NCBI GenBank assembly: GCA_026391795.1
Contig: JAPLDI010000007.1
Span: forward strand, 62,001 to 126,000
DNA: 64,000 bases
Reading direction: 5' to 3'
From: Bacteroidota bacterium
Lineage (GTDB): Bacteria; Bacteroidota; Bacteroidia; Bacteroidales; FEN-979
Part shown: positions 41,963 through 51,988 of the stretch, piece by piece
How the letters are laid out: each line of letters begins with the position of its first letter
Numbering within the stretch: position 1 is the first letter of the stretch
Made by a program: the position numbers and the translations under genes
The notes under the pieces: generated by a model
The model's input: the letters and a program-made list of their open reading frames with translations, nothing else
Database searches by the model: none
What the model was told of the DNA's origin: nothing

Positions 41963-42186
41963 TTTTTCAGGTTTTGAAGAAAAGCAACTCAAATTTCCTC
42001 AAAGAATACGCAATTCGCAAATAATATCGGTAAGCTCATAGAAAAAATCGACGAACAATCACGGGTGGCAAACGGAGGTCCTGAACTTCCGTGGGTTTCA
42101 AGCGGGGATGTGATTACAAACAAACCCGGGAGGGTAATGAGTCTAGACCCCTGGGCTGCTCTTTCGCTAAGCGAAGCGGAAGCTCC

Positions 42187-43578
42187 TTAATGATAGGCAA
42201 AGAACAGGACCGGTGGAATTAAAAGCAGGCAGCCGAGGATCAGAAATACGATGGATAAAGGGAACATAAACCTGAGCCATTTGTCATAGGAGATTTTCCC
42301 GATGGCGAGGACACCCATGGTTACTCCACTGGTCGGAAAAATATTGGTAAACAACCCGTCGCCCAGCTGGTATGCAAGAACTGCCGTTTGACGGGTAATA
42401 CCAATGAGATCGCTTAATGGCGACATCAGGGGCATTGTCAGGGCAGCCTGCCCCGATCCCGACGGCACAAAGAAATTCATAAATCCCTGGAAAAAGAACA
42501 TCATCTGGACTGAGATCGCCTTCGGAAAATGACCCATGGTTCCTGAAATTCCGTTCAGGATGGTATCAATAATTTTTCCATCGGTTGCGACAATAAGCAT
42601 CCCGCGGGTCAGGCCAATCACAAATGCGGCTGTCATCATGTCACGAGCACCGTCAAGGAAAGCCCCTATGATTGTATTTGAGGGCAGGCGGAAAAACAGC
42701 GCTGCAAGAATGCCCATAGCGAGGAACAATCCTGAAATCTCATTGATGTACCAGTTCCAGACGTTCACCCCGACGATGAGAAGGACCAGCGCTGCAAAAA
42801 AGATCATAAGCACAAGCTTTCTCTTCAGTGTAAAAACAAGATCTTCTGAGGAATGATAAGAAGAGAGGTCCCGTGAACGGTCTAACTCGTAAACCAGGCT
42901 CTTTTCCGGGTTCTTTTCAATTTTTCTTGCATACAGCATGACAAAGATGATGGCGGCAGTCATCAGGACAATCCAAACCATGATCCTGTATTCCCATCCG
43001 CTGAAAATTGGAATCTCTGCAATGCCCTGAGCGATCCCGATGGTAAACGGGTTGCTGAAAGCGCCCGCGAAACCTGTGGCTGCCCCGATAAAAGGGATTG
43101 CTACGCCGGTAAGGGAATCATACCCCATGGCCATGGCCAGTGGGATGGTGATCAGGATAAAAACCATCACCTCCTCACTCATGCCAAAGGAAGCCCCTGC
43201 CAGTGAAAAGAGGAACATGATGATGGGTATGACGAATATTTTTACGCGGGGATTTTTCCGTGTAGCCTCCAGGATGCTCGATAATCCGGCATTGATCGCC
43301 CCGGTCTTGTTAAGGATCCCGAAAGCGCCACCGATTAGCAATACAAAAGCGATGATCTGTGATGCCGATATCATCCCCTTGATCGGAGCCGTAAGCAGGG
43401 CCATCAGCCCTTGCGGCTGTTGTTCTGTCTGGTGGTATGTCCCGGGAACAACAACCTGGCGTCCGTGATAGTCGTGGCGATCAAACTGCCCTGCCGGAAT
43501 GATCCATGTCAGGATAAGAAAAAGTAAAAGAATGAGGGAGACAATGATCAACGTGTGCGGGATCTTTTTCTTTTCCAT
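42187..43578 (-). CDS. YfcC-family inner-membrane carboxylate/amino-acid transporter
   Basis: 463 residues with about 12 helices. The YfcC/DcuC-type landmarks are present: IPHTLIIVSLILLLFLILTWIIPAGQFDR, GFAGAFSNPFTIGIAQGIAEIP, ARKIEKNPEKS, and MNFFVPSGSGQAALTMPLMSPLSDLIGITRQTAVLAYQLGDGLFTNIFPTSG. Relatives (YfcC, ArcD-like, AbgT-like) move arginine, ornithine, short peptides or dicarboxylates; the substrate cannot be told here. It lies beside the cyanophycinase locus with a divergent T9SS gene between, so an arginine or peptide role would fit but is unproven. Confidence 0.88.
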   Translation of the reverse strand: MEKKKIPHTLIIVSLILLLFLILTWIIPAGQFDRHDYHGRQVVVPGTYHQTEQQPQGLMALLTAPIKGMISASQIIAFVLLIGGAFGILNKTGAINAGLSSILEATRKNPRVKIFVIPIIMFLFSLAGASFGMSEEVMVFILITIPLAMAMGYDSLTGVAIPFIGAATGFAGAFSNPFTIGIAQGIAEIPIFSGWEYRIMVWIVLMTAAIIFVMLYARKIEKNPEKSLVYELDRSRDLSSYHSSEDLVFTLKRKLVLMIFFAALVLLIVGVNVWNWYINEISGLFLAMGILAALFFRLPSNTIIGAFLDGARDMMTAAFVIGLTRGMLIVATDGKIIDTILNGISGTMGHFPKAISVQMMFFFQGFMNFFVPSGSGQAALTMPLMSPLSDLIGITRQTAVLAYQLGDGLFTNIFPTSGVTMGVLAIGKISYDKWLRFMFPLSIVFLILGCLLLIPPVLFFAYH

Positions 43579-43827
43579 TGAAAAACTTCTTAAGGGTGTG
43601 AAGCGAGAATCTGCAAATATATTTTTATTTTTCTTTTTGTCACTTTTTTGCCGCTAAATTTTCAATAATCCTTTGTTTCGGCGCTGAAAACAAAAAAGAA
43701 ACCTGGCTCAGCGGAATTCCCTGAATGGACAGGACCCCGGCATTACAAATTCTCAGCAAACAGTTATCTTTAAAGCTTTCGTAAAAAATTTTACCCAATA
43801 CGTGATAACAAAAGCAGAATTTATTAA

Positions 43828-43835
43828 TATCTTTG
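43828..43835 (+). promoter_or_regulatory. Possible -7 box of the T9SS protein gene
   Basis: TATCTTTG is a perfect match to TAnnTTTG, 34 bp before the start codon at 43870. A matching -33 TTTG is not found at the correct distance. Confidence 0.4.
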
Positions 43836-43869
43836 AATTATCAGAAGTCAAACCTAAAACTTAAACCCT

Positions 43870-44970
43870 ATGAAAAGAACTTTACTATTTCTTGCAGTAA
43901 CCTTGCTTTGCATTACTGAAAGTTACTCCCAGGCTACTTTTAATACGGGGGCTCTGGAGGTCGGAGTAAGCCAGTATGGCAGGTTCCGGCTTTCCACAAC
44001 AGACGGCACCTTGCATCTGCAACGTGCTTCAATCCTTGTCGGAACTTCATCGACAGAGGTATTTGACTACACAAATGATGCAAACGAACTTGACCCAACG
44101 GTATTGGTCACCAGCCCTACCTTGAGTGATTTTGAGATTTACGGTTCCGTTGACAACTCATATTCCTCCCTGCCACCGAATGTAGTTGTAAAGTACAATG
44201 CTTACGGGTGGACTTCCGGGAGTTATACCGTCGTCAAATTCAATGTCACGAATAATGAATCGAGTGCCATAACGGCTTCCATAGGATTGGATATTATTCC
44301 TGAAATAAATGAGACGTATGGATTCGATACCGTTACGTACAACAGTGGTGCAGGTGTTATCCGGTTTCACAGAGGTGCAGTGGAAAACATGGGGATGAAA
44401 CTCCTTTCCGCATCCTTTTCTTCCCTCTATTCATTCGAATGGTTTACAGATTATTCTATAGACTCCAATTACTGGAACTGGATGAATTTTGGATCCCTGC
44501 AGCCCGTTTATATTTCGCCCACTGCAGACGGACCTGTTACAATTACTTCGCAGGCTCCGGTCGTTATAGCTCCGGGGGAATCCTTTAATGTGTATTATGC
44601 AATGGCACTTGGAGCTGATGAGCAGACAATGTTATCCAACATCTCGGAAGCAGAATTAAAATATCAGTCGGTGATTGCCTCTGTTTCAAACCTTGTCCCT
44701 CCAGCTGCTGAATTCAGCCTCGGGCAGAATTATCCAAATCCGTTCAAGAATTCAACTTCAATCCGCTATACGTTACCCGGTGATGGGTTTGTAAGCCTGA
44801 AGATCTATAATGTTATCGGGAATGAAGTGGCTACTCTTGTAAGTTCAAACCAAACACGAGGTTCACACATGGTTCAGTATGGTGTACAAGATCTGCCAAC
44901 CGGGGTTTATTATTACACGCTCAGGTATAATGACGAGGTCAGGTCGAGTAAGATGTTCGTGAATAAATAA
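43870..44970 (+). CDS. T9SS-exported surface protein of unknown function
   Basis: 366 residues: signal peptide (cleavage after SYSQ), a beta-rich N-terminal part of about 270 residues (FNTGALEVGVSQYGRFRLST, NVVVKYNAYGWTSGSYTVVKFNVTNNESSA), and a type A T9SS C-terminal domain (AEFSLGQNYPNPFKNSTSIRYTL ... GVYYYTLRYNDEVRSSKMFVNK). The middle resembles no enzyme I know; Trp/Tyr-rich strands suggest a binding module. A strong terminator follows at 45021-45066, so it is monocistronic. Confidence 0.88.
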   Translation: MKRTLLFLAVTLLCITESYSQATFNTGALEVGVSQYGRFRLSTTDGTLHLQRASILVGTSSTEVFDYTNDANELDPTVLVTSPTLSDFEIYGSVDNSYSSLPPNVVVKYNAYGWTSGSYTVVKFNVTNNESSAITASIGLDIIPEINETYGFDTVTYNSGAGVIRFHRGAVENMGMKLLSASFSSLYSFEWFTDYSIDSNYWNWMNFGSLQPVYISPTADGPVTITSQAPVVIAPGESFNVYYAMALGADEQTMLSNISEAELKYQSVIASVSNLVPPAAEFSLGQNYPNPFKNSTSIRYTLPGDGFVSLKIYNVIGNEVATLVSSNQTRGSHMVQYGVQDLPTGVYYYTLRYNDEVRSSKMFVNK

Positions 44971-45020
44971 TCACGTTGATCGTTTCAGGGTGGATTTACA
45001 CACCTGATGTTTGACACACA

Positions 45021-45066
45021 AAAACCGGGAAGAAGATGAACGGACGTTTATCTTCTTCCCGGTTTT
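45021..45066. terminator. Bidirectional rho-independent terminator
   Basis: AAAACCGGGAAGAAGAT pairs perfectly with ATCTTCTTCCCGGTTTT (17-bp stem, 12-nt loop). The stem ends in a T-run on both strands, so it can stop transcripts from the T9SS gene (plus) and from the cyanophycinase-SusCD operon (minus), which converge here. Confidence 0.92.
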
Positions 45067-45076
45067 TTAGCATTGT

Positions 45077-46279
45077 CTACAGTTTGATCTGGGCAATCGT
45101 CATGGCATGCGGACTAACCCCTGTCAGCCAGTCTTCCTGGTTGGATCCGTCCAGGTTGGCCCTGATAATCTTCCCGTCGGGACCAGAGTTTGAGATCTTA
45201 AATCCCCAGAAAAGCTTGTTATTCTGAAGGTCAATGGTTACCCCCCAGGTGGCTTTTGTTCCGTAATCACCGATCTTGACCACGTTTGTACCGTCGATGT
45301 TGCACATATAGATGCCATTTTCAGTAGCTACTGTGCCTGCAGCTGCATAGAGGGCCATGTAAGTTTTCCCGTTCCTGAAATCCATCTCGATTGCGGTGCC
45401 GTCGATGCCCGGAATAATTTCTGTAAGTCCTGACCCATCCATGTTCACAGACCAGTATCCCCCGCTGTAATCCGTTTTATCATTGACCAGGTATATTTTG
45501 TTCGATGCCGGGTCGTATTGCATATCAATCGGATACTCGGGCGGACTTCCGTTTGTGTTAATAAAGACTTCGGGATTACTGCCATCGAGGTTGGCCCGGT
45601 AGATCCCTCCCGTCCGGCCCCAGTAAATCTTATCGGCGAGAACGAAAATGGCTTCGGCATCTCCTACGATCTCCTGACCGGGAACATTGGCATCAAGAAT
45701 TTTCTGTGGATTCTTGCCGTCGGCATCGAACCGGTAGATAGCCTTGACGGAATAGTCGCTTATATAGACTTTCCTGTGGGCTGTATCAACTGCAATTCCG
45801 TATGGTCTTTCCATGTCGGTAGCAACAAAATCCTGAATGAGTGGCGCAGCCGTATCGATAACGACCATGTGGCCATTTCCAAACGTTGCACCCCGGGTAG
45901 TAAAGTAAAATACATTGGTCAGGCCGGCAAGCGGATCTTTGACATTCACAACCATGGTTTTATTGATTGTGTTGTAATATACCTGATTTTGCGGTGTACA
46001 GGTCAGCTTGACACTGTACAGCCCGGGTTTCGAATAACTGGTCACAGGGTTGGCTTCCGTTGAGGTCTGGCCGTTTCCGAAATCCCAGGAATAACCTACA
46101 GCATTCAGCGACAGGTTAGTGAAGGTGACTTCACAGGGTGCGTATCCCTCGTTGTTGGCAACATAACTGAAATCGGCCACGGTACTTGCAGGAGGAGTCC
46201 CCATATCCTTTTTTTTGCATCCGGCTGCCAGTGACAGGACGATCAGGATCAAGATGAGATATAACAGGTTTCTTTTCAT
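45077..46279 (-). CDS. PKD-domain lipoprotein with six-bladed propeller, SusCD-associated
   Basis: 400 residues. Lipoprotein signal (LSLAAGCKKKD), then one PKD/Ig domain (FSYVANNEGYAPCEVTFTNLS ... VGYSWDFGNGQTS), then a propeller with LDLR/YWTD-like units (YGIAVDTAHRKVYISDYSVKAIYRFDADGKN, KIYWGRTGGIYRANLDGSNPEVF, NKLFWGFKISNSGPDGKIIRANLDGSN). It is the last gene of the cyanophycinase-SusC-SusD operon (30 bp after susD) and ends 10 bp before the terminator. Position and anchoring suggest a surface-glycan- or peptide-binding protein (SusE/F-like role), an inference. Confidence 0.88.
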   Translation of the reverse strand: MKRNLLYLILILIVLSLAAGCKKKDMGTPPASTVADFSYVANNEGYAPCEVTFTNLSLNAVGYSWDFGNGQTSTEANPVTSYSKPGLYSVKLTCTPQNQVYYNTINKTMVVNVKDPLAGLTNVFYFTTRGATFGNGHMVVIDTAAPLIQDFVATDMERPYGIAVDTAHRKVYISDYSVKAIYRFDADGKNPQKILDANVPGQEIVGDAEAIFVLADKIYWGRTGGIYRANLDGSNPEVFINTNGSPPEYPIDMQYDPASNKIYLVNDKTDYSGGYWSVNMDGSGLTEIIPGIDGTAIEMDFRNGKTYMALYAAAGTVATENGIYMCNIDGTNVVKIGDYGTKATWGVTIDLQNNKLFWGFKISNSGPDGKIIRANLDGSNQEDWLTGVSPHAMTIAQIKL

Positions 46280-46309
46280 AGGTTTCTCTTTTATCAGATT
46301 GAAAAATGA

Positions 46310-47644
46310 TCAATAACCAGGATTCTGTGTCATCAGCGTATTGGTTTGTAACTCGCTGAGCGGGATCGGGAAGAGCGTATGGTTCTGATCGATCCCCAGG
46401 AGGATGGTTGCTCTTTTTGTCCTGACAAGGTCAGACCACCGTTGGCTTTCAAAAGCAAATTCGTGTCTGCGTTCATTCTCAATGACCAGCTTCAGTTCGG
46501 TGTAATCAGTGGATGTGGTGGGGGGCAGACCAGCCCTGGCCCTGAGGATGTTCACATCATTTCTGATATCCTCCAGGGCTCCGTTCGAATAGGCACGTGC
46601 CTCAGCGCGGATCAGGTACATTTCGGCCAGGCGAAGAACATAAATCCGGTCAGTTCCTGCAGTGACGTCTTTGTATTTGTAGCCAAACGGCAGGTTTGTT
46701 GAATCGAAAGTGATGGAAGTTTCAAACCGGACCGTATCTGTAAGATGGAAACTCTGTACGAAGTCGGAAGGCGGGGATACCTCATACCGCCCCAGAAGGC
46801 TCCTGGGATAGAAATACTGGGCCAGAAGTGTGCGGTTCTGTGCATCAGATACGATTTCAAAAACAGACTCGGTGGTATTCCCGTTGAACAGTCCGGGATA
46901 ATCCGGTGAAAGCGAATAGCCTCCTTCATTGATCACCTTGCCGGCCTTTTCAATGGCGAGGGTGGCAATGGATGGATCGCCGGTTTGCTGGAATTGGGTA
47001 AGGTAAACCCTCGCCAGTAATGCCGTTGCACTGAAAGAGGTGGCCCACCCCAATGCCCTTGTCGACGGCAGCAGCTCTTCTGCTTTCAACAGGTCAGAAA
47101 TGATCTGCTGATAGACCTGGGGTACCGTGTTACGGGCCTGGTTGATGGTGCTGAGGTCAAGCGTAGGCTGGGTCTTGATCGGAACCCCTCCGAAAAAACA
47201 GACAAGGTTGAAATGACATAATGCCCTCATAAAAAGACCATCCCCGGTATACATGTTCTTGTCTGCCGTACTCATATCAATATCGGGAATCTTTGCGAGA
47301 ACATTGTTGACGCGGTTGATACAATCGTAGTTGGCCGTCCAAATCCCGTCGATGATGCCATTATCGGCAGCAATATTATTATCGGCGATCTGTGAATAAT
47401 CCTGCGTCGTCCCGGTCCAAACAAGATTGTCGGCAGCAAGATCCTCCACGATGACCTGGTAGCGTCCGTAGATACCCGTTGAGTGCAATGCACTGTAGGA
47501 TCCTGTAATGGCGTTTTCCACACCTGCTTTGTCCTTGATAGCCTCTTCCAGAGAGATGGAGTCTGTAGGCTGAACATCCAGCAACTTGTTACAGGAAACT
47601 GATGTAAGGCCGATCAGGATCAGTATAATTGATAATTTTTTCAT
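46310..47644 (-). CDS. SusD/RagB-family outer-membrane lipoprotein
   Basis: 444 residues. Lipoprotein signal with Cys at about 19 (LTSVSCNKLLDVQPTDSIS, a classic SusD start), TPR-rich helical body (VENAITGSYSALHSTGIYG, NIAADNGIIDGIWTANYDCINRVNNVL, YTGDGLFMRALCHFNLVCFFGGVPI) and the SusD-like C-terminal end NHTLFPIPLSELQTNTLMTQNPGY. SusD caps the SusC transporter and captures the polymer or peptide. It is 18 bp after susC. The substrate is not a given: many SusCD pairs of the RagAB class import peptides. Confidence 0.95.
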   Translation of the reverse strand: MKKLSIILILIGLTSVSCNKLLDVQPTDSISLEEAIKDKAGVENAITGSYSALHSTGIYGRYQVIVEDLAADNLVWTGTTQDYSQIADNNIAADNGIIDGIWTANYDCINRVNNVLAKIPDIDMSTADKNMYTGDGLFMRALCHFNLVCFFGGVPIKTQPTLDLSTINQARNTVPQVYQQIISDLLKAEELLPSTRALGWATSFSATALLARVYLTQFQQTGDPSIATLAIEKAGKVINEGGYSLSPDYPGLFNGNTTESVFEIVSDAQNRTLLAQYFYPRSLLGRYEVSPPSDFVQSFHLTDTVRFETSITFDSTNLPFGYKYKDVTAGTDRIYVLRLAEMYLIRAEARAYSNGALEDIRNDVNILRARAGLPPTTSTDYTELKLVIENERRHEFAFESQRWSDLVRTKRATILLGIDQNHTLFPIPLSELQTNTLMTQNPGY

Positions 47645-47662
47645 CTTTTTCAGGATTAAAGG

Positions 47663-50572
47663 TTAAAAAACAAAGTTCAATCCAACCAGCAAGGTGCGCG
47701 ATTGCGGGTAGGTGAAGAAGTCGGTTCCGATAATGATATTGCTGGAACCTCCATAGTAATTTACTTCAGGGTCCATCCCGAAATAATTGGTGAAGGTGTA
47801 AAGGTTTTGAATGGAGGCATAGATTTTGGCAGACTTCATGCCGATATGCTTGATCCATTTCTTCTGAAAATTATAGCTCAGCGTAACATTTTTCACCCTG
47901 AGAAAAGATCCGTCTTCGATGAACCTGGATGATTTATAAGAGTCGCCCGCTTTGGGGAACTGTGTAATGTCGCCCGGTTTTTTCCAGCGGTTAACCATCC
48001 GTGTTGTCTGGTTGTCTTCACCGGTTCCCGATTCAAGGTAGATAAGTGTTGCATCGAATACGTCGTTCCCATAAACACCCTGGAGAAAGATAGAAAGTTC
48101 AAAGGACTTGTAGCTGAACACATTGGTCACTCCCATGGTCCAGTCGGGGTTCGGATCACCGATCTTTGTCCGGTCCAGTGATGTGATAATCCCGTCGTGG
48201 TTGATGTCCTCGTATATCAGGCTCCCGGTTGTAGGGTCGACACCCAGGCATTTGTAGCCGTAAAAGATGCCGATGGGTTGCCCCACCTCAACACGGTTTC
48301 CCCCCCGGCCCATGTCATCAATCGGCTGATCATTGTATAGGCTGAGCACTTTGTTGCGGTTAGCAGCAAAGTTCAATGAGGTAGTCCATTTAAATTCCTT
48401 ATCGATGTTAACGGTATTAAGCATGACCTCCAACCCTTTGTTCTCCAGCTGGCCGATGTTGGACGAGATGGTGTAATAACCGGATGATGCGGGGATGGGT
48501 CTCTGAAGAAGAAGGTCTTTGGTATGGTTGTAGTAAACATCAAACGTAAGGTTGATCCTGTTTTTGAGTACCGAAACATCAAGACCCAGACCGGTCTGGG
48601 TGGTTGATTCCCATTTCAGGTCGGGATTGGGCAACTGTATGGGAGCAATCCCTGACTTACCGCCATAATTGTACCCGCCACTGTAGAGCCCCAGCGAGGC
48701 AAAATCCCCGATCCCGTCATTGCCGGTAAGGCCGTAACTGGCCCTGAGCTTTATTTCATTGATCCATTTTGCCTTCTTCATGAATGGTTCTTCCGTCATA
48801 CGCCAGGCAAAAGAACCTGCCGGAAAATATCCATAATGATTGTTGGCCCCGAATTTCGAGGAACCGTCGGCTCTTGCAGTGACGCTGCAGATATATTTGA
48901 ACTTGTAATTGTACTTCAGTTGTCCAAAGTAAGAATTGAGAACCCGGTCGAGGGCGGTTGCAGAAGCTGCCCGGATGGTGCCTGCCGAAGTGATATACTG
49001 GAGGTTGTCGTTCGGAAAATTAATGCCTTCGATATAGGTTGTCCGGTTTGCATATTTCTCAAAGCTGTAACCGACAAGGAAGTCAATGTTGTGTTTCTCC
49101 TTGATCTGCTTGATATACTGGAGAACATTGTTTGTCGTGACGTTACTGGCATAATTGGTTCCTTCGATGCCCAGGCCATTGTACTTGGCCCCCTGGCGGG
49201 TGGTTGTCGGATCGTAACTATGCTCTCTGAGATTGTAAATGTCAACCCCGAATTTCGATGTAAACGTAAATCCATCCAGGAATTTATATTCAACATACGC
49301 ATTGCCACCGGTGCGGTTCGTATAGGCCATGTTCACTGAGTTTTCATAAATGGCGACCGGGTTTGCATAGGGACCGTCTTCATTATAGGTTCCGTCAGGA
49401 TTGTAAACCGGGTAAATGGCAGGTATTGACATGGCATTCGGCAGGGGACCGTAGAGGGTTGCATCCCCTTCCACCCTGGCGTTTTTCGCGTAGGTAATTC
49501 CCACACCTCCACCGACAGTCAGGTTGGGAAGGATTTTATAATCTGCGTTAAGACGGCCGTTGTAACGTTTGTAGGAAGTTCCCTTTACAACACCATCCTG
49601 GTCATAATAACTTCCGGAGATGAACAGCCGGAATTTATCATTTCCGCTGCTGACCGAAAGTTCTGTATTTGAGGTGGGGGCCACCTTCAGGATCTCCTTC
49701 ATCCAGTCGGTATTGATCCCCTGGACATTGGTTCCTTTATATTCATTCCATTGATCGGCGTTCATCATGGGGATGATCCGTTCTTTGGGAAGCGTTTGCC
49801 ATCCGTAACTCGTGTTAAGCGAAACGTCTGTCTTTCCGCGGGCACCCTTTTTTGTCGTGATCAGGATAACCCCGTTGGAAGCACGGGCACCGTACATGGA
49901 TGTTGCGGAGGCGTCTTTAAGGATGGTCATTGATTCGATATCGTTGGGGTTGAGGTCGGTCATGGCATTAAGTTCCTGACCGCTCATTCCGATTTGCGAA
50001 TATTCCCCGGTAATCGCGGGTATTCCATCGACAACCATCAGGGGTTGATTGCTGGCATTAATGGAACTGCCCCCCCTGAGCTTGATCATATTCTGCCCCC
50101 CGGGCGTCCCCGACTGAGGTACAACGGTAAGCCCGGCGGTTTGTCCAAGCAAAACCCCATCAATGGTGCGGATGGGGATGTTCTTGATCTCATCCTCATT
50201 CACCAGTTCAATGGACCCGGATATCAGTTTTTTGCTGGATGTGCTGTATCCGACAACCACTACCTCGCCGAGAGGAATGTCCTGGTCAGCCATTTTAACA
50301 TTGATGACCGTGTGCCCGTTGACATCAATTTCCTGGGTCTGCATTCCGATGTACGAAAATACCAGAATCCCTTTTCCGGGGGCCAGGAGTGAATACTTAC
50401 CGTTGATGTCGGAAGTGGTTCCTTTCGTGGTCCCTTTGACAAGAATGGTAACACCCGGAAGTGGTGAATTATCATCAGAGGAATGAATCCTTCCACTCAC
50501 AGGAATGTCCTGTGCAACCAGCTGCTGGAATAGTACCCAAAACAATAATAATAAACAGTAAGGTTTTTTCAT
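47663..50572 (-). CDS. SusC/RagA-family TonB-dependent transporter
   Basis: 969 residues: signal peptide, a CarboxypepD-reg-like domain (DIPVSGRIHSSDDNSPLPGVTILVKGTTKG, GKYSLLAPGKGILVFSYIG), the TonB box EVVVVGYST, the plug (RTIDGVLLGQTAGLTV, LRGGSSINASNQPLMVVDGIP, MTILKDASATSMYGARASNGVILITTKKGA) and a 22-strand barrel ending TLLVGLNFVF. It imports nutrient with SusD using the proton motive force relayed by TonB. It sits 14 bp after the cyanophycinase and 18 bp before susD. The size is at the lower end for SusC. No anti-sigma or sigma factor gene is adjacent. Confidence 0.96.
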   Translation of the reverse strand: MKKPYCLLLLFWVLFQQLVAQDIPVSGRIHSSDDNSPLPGVTILVKGTTKGTTSDINGKYSLLAPGKGILVFSYIGMQTQEIDVNGHTVINVKMADQDIPLGEVVVVGYSTSSKKLISGSIELVNEDEIKNIPIRTIDGVLLGQTAGLTVVPQSGTPGGQNMIKLRGGSSINASNQPLMVVDGIPAITGEYSQIGMSGQELNAMTDLNPNDIESMTILKDASATSMYGARASNGVILITTKKGARGKTDVSLNTSYGWQTLPKERIIPMMNADQWNEYKGTNVQGINTDWMKEILKVAPTSNTELSVSSGNDKFRLFISGSYYDQDGVVKGTSYKRYNGRLNADYKILPNLTVGGGVGITYAKNARVEGDATLYGPLPNAMSIPAIYPVYNPDGTYNEDGPYANPVAIYENSVNMAYTNRTGGNAYVEYKFLDGFTFTSKFGVDIYNLREHSYDPTTTRQGAKYNGLGIEGTNYASNVTTNNVLQYIKQIKEKHNIDFLVGYSFEKYANRTTYIEGINFPNDNLQYITSAGTIRAASATALDRVLNSYFGQLKYNYKFKYICSVTARADGSSKFGANNHYGYFPAGSFAWRMTEEPFMKKAKWINEIKLRASYGLTGNDGIGDFASLGLYSGGYNYGGKSGIAPIQLPNPDLKWESTTQTGLGLDVSVLKNRINLTFDVYYNHTKDLLLQRPIPASSGYYTISSNIGQLENKGLEVMLNTVNIDKEFKWTTSLNFAANRNKVLSLYNDQPIDDMGRGGNRVEVGQPIGIFYGYKCLGVDPTTGSLIYEDINHDGIITSLDRTKIGDPNPDWTMGVTNVFSYKSFELSIFLQGVYGNDVFDATLIYLESGTGEDNQTTRMVNRWKKPGDITQFPKAGDSYKSSRFIEDGSFLRVKNVTLSYNFQKKWIKHIGMKSAKIYASIQNLYTFTNYFGMDPEVNYYGGSSNIIIGTDFFTYPQSRTLLVGLNFVF

Positions 50573-50586
50573 GGGTTAAAAATTGG

Positions 50587-51864
50587 TTAGTATTTATTGT
50601 TTAATGGAGTCAGGCTGATAGTTACAGGAGTGATATCCATCAGGATCCGGGTAACTGTAAAATGATCCTGCTGAGGAGGACTGACGGAATAAAATCCTTC
50701 AGACAAAGGGGTTTTGCGCAAGGTGAGCAGGAACCCTGAAGTATTGCTGACAAAGGAGACATTCTGAACGGTATCTGTTTCTTTGTTATCAATCAGGTGA
50801 GCAGTGATGAGATCACGCAAGGAGACCTGGTTCCCGGATAAGATCCCTGCCTGATCGGGAGGGTGACCATGATGATGCTCTTTGCCTTTCAGGGATTGCC
50901 TTCCGGTAGCCGGTAGTATGTTCCCGGTTGCAGGATCATAGGAATCGCCTTCTTCAAGATAGGATAATGAAAGGTTCTCGATAAAGGGTATGTCCTGGAC
51001 ATAAGAGATACGGGCTCCGGAAGCATTGAGAATGGTGACCCCGGAAGCGCCGGCAACGCTGATCATGTTTTTCTGGCTGTTGTATATCAGGGCAGTGTTT
51101 TCATCAACACCAAAACCCAGGCTGAACTCTTTTTTTGCATCCATCAGGGCCAATGCCAGCCTACCGAGACGGGGCCTGGCATTAAAATGCTGATCGACCA
51201 GCCCGCAAGGGAAAAATCCAAGCCCGCTCATGACCAGCACCCCCGTATCTTCCGGAAAATCATTCCCCTGGTAGCCCCTGATAATACCATGGCACAAAGC
51301 TGCAATACCGGTCCCGCCCCCGATCATGACCTCGCTCATGATCGCGGCACCTGCACTGCTCCCGCCAATCACCCCACCCGAACGATATACATCCCACACT
51401 GCCCTGAGAACAGGTGTCTGACTTCCATCGGGGCGGTAGAGTGTTTTCAGGGTCCGCATCTGGTCACCACCGGTAAACCAGACTGCCGAACATTTGCTTA
51501 TGATTCTGGCTAACCGCGTATCATTCCCGTTATCCTTCCACTCCGATTCATTTACATCCTTGGTACTGTCATCATCGATCATGGCCACATTCACGAGGTG
51601 AATGTTTTCAGGATTTAGCCCGTAAGAAATCAGGATGTTCCTGAAACTTGCGTATGACTGCATGGGGACGCCACTGGCTGAGGGAATCACGGCAAATGTG
51701 GCTTTTTCCTTTCCTCCCGCAAAAGCGATCAACTGCTCGTAGATACTTTTGTTGTCAGCTTCCAGCCCCCCCCCAACGATTACAAGGTTCCCTTTCGGGG
51801 CTGACTGTCCCATGGATTCGATGACAAGAAAAAAGAGGGATAGTACAAGTAAAGGTCTTACCAT
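50587..51864 (-). CDS. Secreted cyanophycinase-like peptidase (S51)
   Basis: 425 residues with a signal peptide (MVRPLLVLSLFFLVIESMGQ). Peptidase S51 landmarks: GNLVIVGGGLEADNK, AVIPSASGVP, WFTGGDQMRTLK, GGVIGGSSAGAAIMSEVMIGGG with nucleophile Ser170, VDQHFNARPRLGRLALAL with catalytic His, and GFGVDENTAL. These features are those of cyanophycinase, which cuts cyanophycin (Asp-Arg polymer) to beta-Asp-Arg dipeptides, rather than cytoplasmic dipeptidase E. A C-terminal tail of about 120 residues is extra. It is the first gene of the operon with susC, susD and the propeller lipoprotein, and is divergent from IadA. The secreted form means digestion outside or in the periplasm. Confidence 0.88.
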   Translation of the reverse strand: MVRPLLVLSLFFLVIESMGQSAPKGNLVIVGGGLEADNKSIYEQLIAFAGGKEKATFAVIPSASGVPMQSYASFRNILISYGLNPENIHLVNVAMIDDDSTKDVNESEWKDNGNDTRLARIISKCSAVWFTGGDQMRTLKTLYRPDGSQTPVLRAVWDVYRSGGVIGGSSAGAAIMSEVMIGGGTGIAALCHGIIRGYQGNDFPEDTGVLVMSGLGFFPCGLVDQHFNARPRLGRLALALMDAKKEFSLGFGVDENTALIYNSQKNMISVAGASGVTILNASGARISYVQDIPFIENLSLSYLEEGDSYDPATGNILPATGRQSLKGKEHHHGHPPDQAGILSGNQVSLRDLITAHLIDNKETDTVQNVSFVSNTSGFLLTLRKTPLSEGFYSVSPPQQDHFTVTRILMDITPVTISLTPLNNKY

Positions 51865-51988
51865 ACTCTTTCGTTAAATGATTTAATTGTCTGGCAGGAA
51901 TAATTAATTGCTAATATATTAAATTTGTTAAAAACTGAATAAATTAAAAATTAATTTTTCTCAACTTTGCCTGTTAAAATCCAAGATT

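Noticed and set aside
42110..42186. Hairpin CTTCGCTTAGCGAAAG as terminator after the YfcC gene
   Set aside because: Only a 5-6-bp stem with no T-tract; not strong enough to call.
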